Shown here one piece after another: positions 62,473 through 64,000 of a stretch of 64,000 bases of DNA. A model generated the notes under the pieces. That model ran no database searches, had not been told where the DNA came from, and saw only the letters and a program-made list of their open reading frames with translations. The stretch's first letter is position 1. Each line of letters opens with the position of its first letter. Source of the stretch: an uncultured Lachnospiraceae bacterium (GTDB lineage Bacteria > Bacillota > Clostridia > Lachnospirales > Lachnospiraceae); NCBI GenBank assembly GCA_910586555.1, contig CAJUJY010000002.1, positions 1 through 64,000 on the forward strand, written 5' to 3'. The translations under genes and the position numbers were made by a program.

Positions 62473-62757
62473 TTGACATCTGGTACTGTATATGGTAAAA
62501 ATATAAGAAATTAAAGGCTATGAACAGAATAGTAAGCATCTGGAATTTTAAGAGAGAAGCCGTATGGTGCAAGGCTTTACTGGAAGGATGCCCAACCAGC
62601 CTGGGAGCTGTGGTTTTCCACCGGAGGTCACCGTTATCACAGACATATAAGCAGACAGCTTATAAATGAGTGCAGGTTATAACCTGAATTTAGGTGGTAC
62701 CGCGGTATATTATCCGCCCTAAGATATGAAACAGCATATTTTAGGGCTTTTTATTTT
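62473..62757 (+). promoter_or_regulatory. T-box leader controlling proS
   Basis: A promoter-like TTGACA at 62473-62478 starts a ~280-nt leader. Stem I has the AGTA bulge (around 62530) and AGAGAG loop (~62550). The T-box consensus AGGTGGTACCGCGG is at 62692-62705, and a terminator hairpin GCCCTAAGATAT / ATATTTTAGGGC with T-run (62716-62757) overlaps the antiterminator. Uncharged proline tRNA should bind and allow read-through. Pro codons occur near 62590-62600 (GATGCCCAACC), but the specifier is not fixed here. Confidence 0.92.
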
Positions 62758-62821
62758 GTATAATAAAATATAAACACAAATACTGGTTATACACAAAAAC
62801 AGTACAGAAATGAGGTAAATT

Positions 62822-64000
62822 ATGAAATTAGCGAATTTAACAGGACAAAGATTTAAGGAAAGGCCGGCAGACTGTGTAGTTGACAGCCATGCGCTTATGC
62901 TGCGCGGCGGTTTTATGAAATATGTAGGAAACGGGATTTATTCAGAGTTCCCGGCACTTAGGAGGATTACTTCCAAAATTGAAAATATAATCCGCAAGGA
63001 AATGAATGCAATAGACGGACAGGAAGTACTTTTTCCCGTTGTACTTCCAGCTTCTTTATGGGAAGAATCAGGCAGGTATAAAAGTGTTGGCAATGAACTT
63101 GTCCGTTTTAAAGACAGGAATGGTTCAAACCATGTACTTGGCATGACACATGAAGAAGCTGCTGTACAGCTTGTGCGTGAATATGCACAGTCTTATACAA
63201 AATACCCGTTTATGATATACCAGGTACAGCGCAAATTCAGGGATGAGGCAAGGCCAAGGGCAGGAATGATAAGGGTGCGTGAATTTACAATGAAAGATGC
63301 ATATTCTTTCCATACCTCACAGGAAGACCTTGATAAATATTATGAATTATGCTTCCAGGCATACAACCGTATTTTCCAGAAAGCAGGAGTACCACAGGTT
63401 ATTACTGTAAAATCTGATTCAGGCATGATGGGTGGAAGTGTTTCACATGAATATATGCTTTTAACCCCTGCTGGTGAAGATTCAATAGTTATCTGTGATG
63501 AATGTGGCTACCGTTCCAATATGGAAGCAGCAGAAAATAAAGTTATAAATAACGAAGGCATAGAAGAAGAACTTAAATGCGTAGAAACACCAGGCTGCAA
63601 AACGATTCAAGATGTCTGTGCTTTCCTTAAAAGTGATGTTTTATCTTCATGCAAAGCTGTTGTATACCAGAAAAATTCTGATGATAAATTTGTAGTAGCA
63701 TTTGTCCGTGGTGACTATGAGGTAAATGAAACAAAGCTTAAAAACATTGTGGGAGAGGAAATCCATACTGCTGTAATTACAGCGGATGACTGTCTTAATG
63801 CTGGATATATAGGGCCTTATAATTTTCCGGAAGAGGCACAGTTTTATCTTGATATATCACTTAAAGGAATTAAAAGCCTTGTTGCAGGTGCAAATAAAGA
63901 GGGATACCACTATACCGGCTTAAACCTTGAAAGGGACTTAGAAAATGTAAATTATGTGGATATTTCCAAGGTTAAAGAAGGTGGTATATGCCCTTGCTGT
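62822..64000 (+). CDS. proS: Prolyl-tRNA synthetase, 5' part (runs off window)
   Basis: 393 codons from ATG 62822 to the window end with no stop; full bacterial-type ProS is ~570. Class II motif 2 region (QVQRKFRDEARPRAGMIRVREFTMKDAYSF), motif 1 area (LMLRGGFMKYVGNGIYSEFPAL), MTHEE, then the start of the inserted editing domain (MEAAENKV..) with its typical GDYEVNETKLKN. Charges tRNA-Pro and edits Ala-tRNA-Pro. Controlled by the T-box upstream. GAGG site. Confidence 0.96.
   Translation, partial: MKLANLTGQRFKERPADCVVDSHALMLRGGFMKYVGNGIYSEFPALRRITSKIENIIRKEMNAIDGQEVLFPVVLPASLWEESGRYKSVGNELVRFKDRNGSNHVLGMTHEEAAVQLVREYAQSYTKYPFMIYQVQRKFRDEARPRAGMIRVREFTMKDAYSFHTSQEDLDKYYELCFQAYNRIFQKAGVPQVITVKSDSGMMGGSVSHEYMLLTPAGEDSIVICDECGYRSNMEAAENKVINNEGIEEELKCVETPGCKTIQDVCAFLKSDVLSSCKAVVYQKNSDDKFVVAFVRGDYEVNETKLKNIVGEEIHTAVITADDCLNAGYIGPYNFPEEAQFYLDISLKGIKSLVAGANKEGYHYTGLNLERDLENVNYVDISKVKEGGICPCC

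Overview
The window reads as chromosome of a low-GC Gram-positive bacterium of class Clostridia, most likely a gut Lachnospiraceae member. The evidence is AT-rich DNA, strong AGGAGG-type ribosome sites with frequent GTG/TTG starts, DUF5685 next to a Cys-tailed DnaJ protein, a T-box in front of proS, a SpoIID-family protein, LCP proteins, rubrerythrin and a BceRS-AB-like module. No rRNA, tRNA, CRISPR array, intact IS element or prophage was seen. Species cannot be named from this sequence.

Layout. 1-3.7 kb: heterodimeric ABC exporter. 3.8-4.7 kb: an ECF sigma gene and its anti-sigma gene, apparently collapsed together by a deletion. 4.9-8.8 kb: a GH53 lipoprotein that has lost its acid/base Glu, and a large L,D-transpeptidase with a repeat linker. 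8.9-12 kb: an accessory patch of foreign character on the minus strand, with an XRE regulator fused to a FliG-C-like domain, an sdpRI-type pair behind a dual-operator promoter, a decayed MobA/MobL relaxase and a CPBP protease. 12.1-13.2 kb: a PadR/HXXEE pair. 13.3-24.1 kb: housekeeping genes (DUF1015, glgB, MscS, CorA, tyrA, pcrA, argH). 24.4-31.8 kb: GH94 phosphorylase, then a two-component system and ABC transporter of bacitracin/peptide-sensing type.

31.8-32.1 kb holds a large hairpin and three 63-bp tandem repeats. 32.2-38.9 kb: SpoIID-like, BrkB-like, PHP and flavin-reductase-like genes, an orphan promoter/terminator unit and two tandem LCP genes. 39.0-47.1 kb, minus strand: a D,D-carboxypeptidase, then a two-gene operon encoding a 1731-residue M60-type metalloprotease with a dockerin and a smaller secreted protein with a possible cohesin-like head and two FN3 domains. 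47.5-55.8 kb: orphan MCP, the yhbY-nadD-yqeK-rsfS cluster, lexA with an SOS box, HD and Cof hydrolases, holA, rubrerythrin. 55.8-56.6 kb: gene-free, with a 176-bp long-hairpin element. 56.6-64 kb: dtd, an overlapping four-gene operon (DUF5685, DnaJ, membrane protein, HD protein), an M14 carboxypeptidase, an orphan gene, and a T-box leader driving proS, which runs off the window end.

The main theme is the cell envelope and secretion: LCP ligases, two wall-active enzymes (L,D-transpeptidase, D,D-carboxypeptidase), a SpoIID-like protein, exported peptidases and a peptide-stress ABC module lie among core metabolism genes. The most unusual items are the XRE-FliG_C fusion, the dockerin protease with its possible cohesin partner, the 176-bp hairpin element, the overlapping DUF5685/DnaJ/HD operon and several genes caught in decay.
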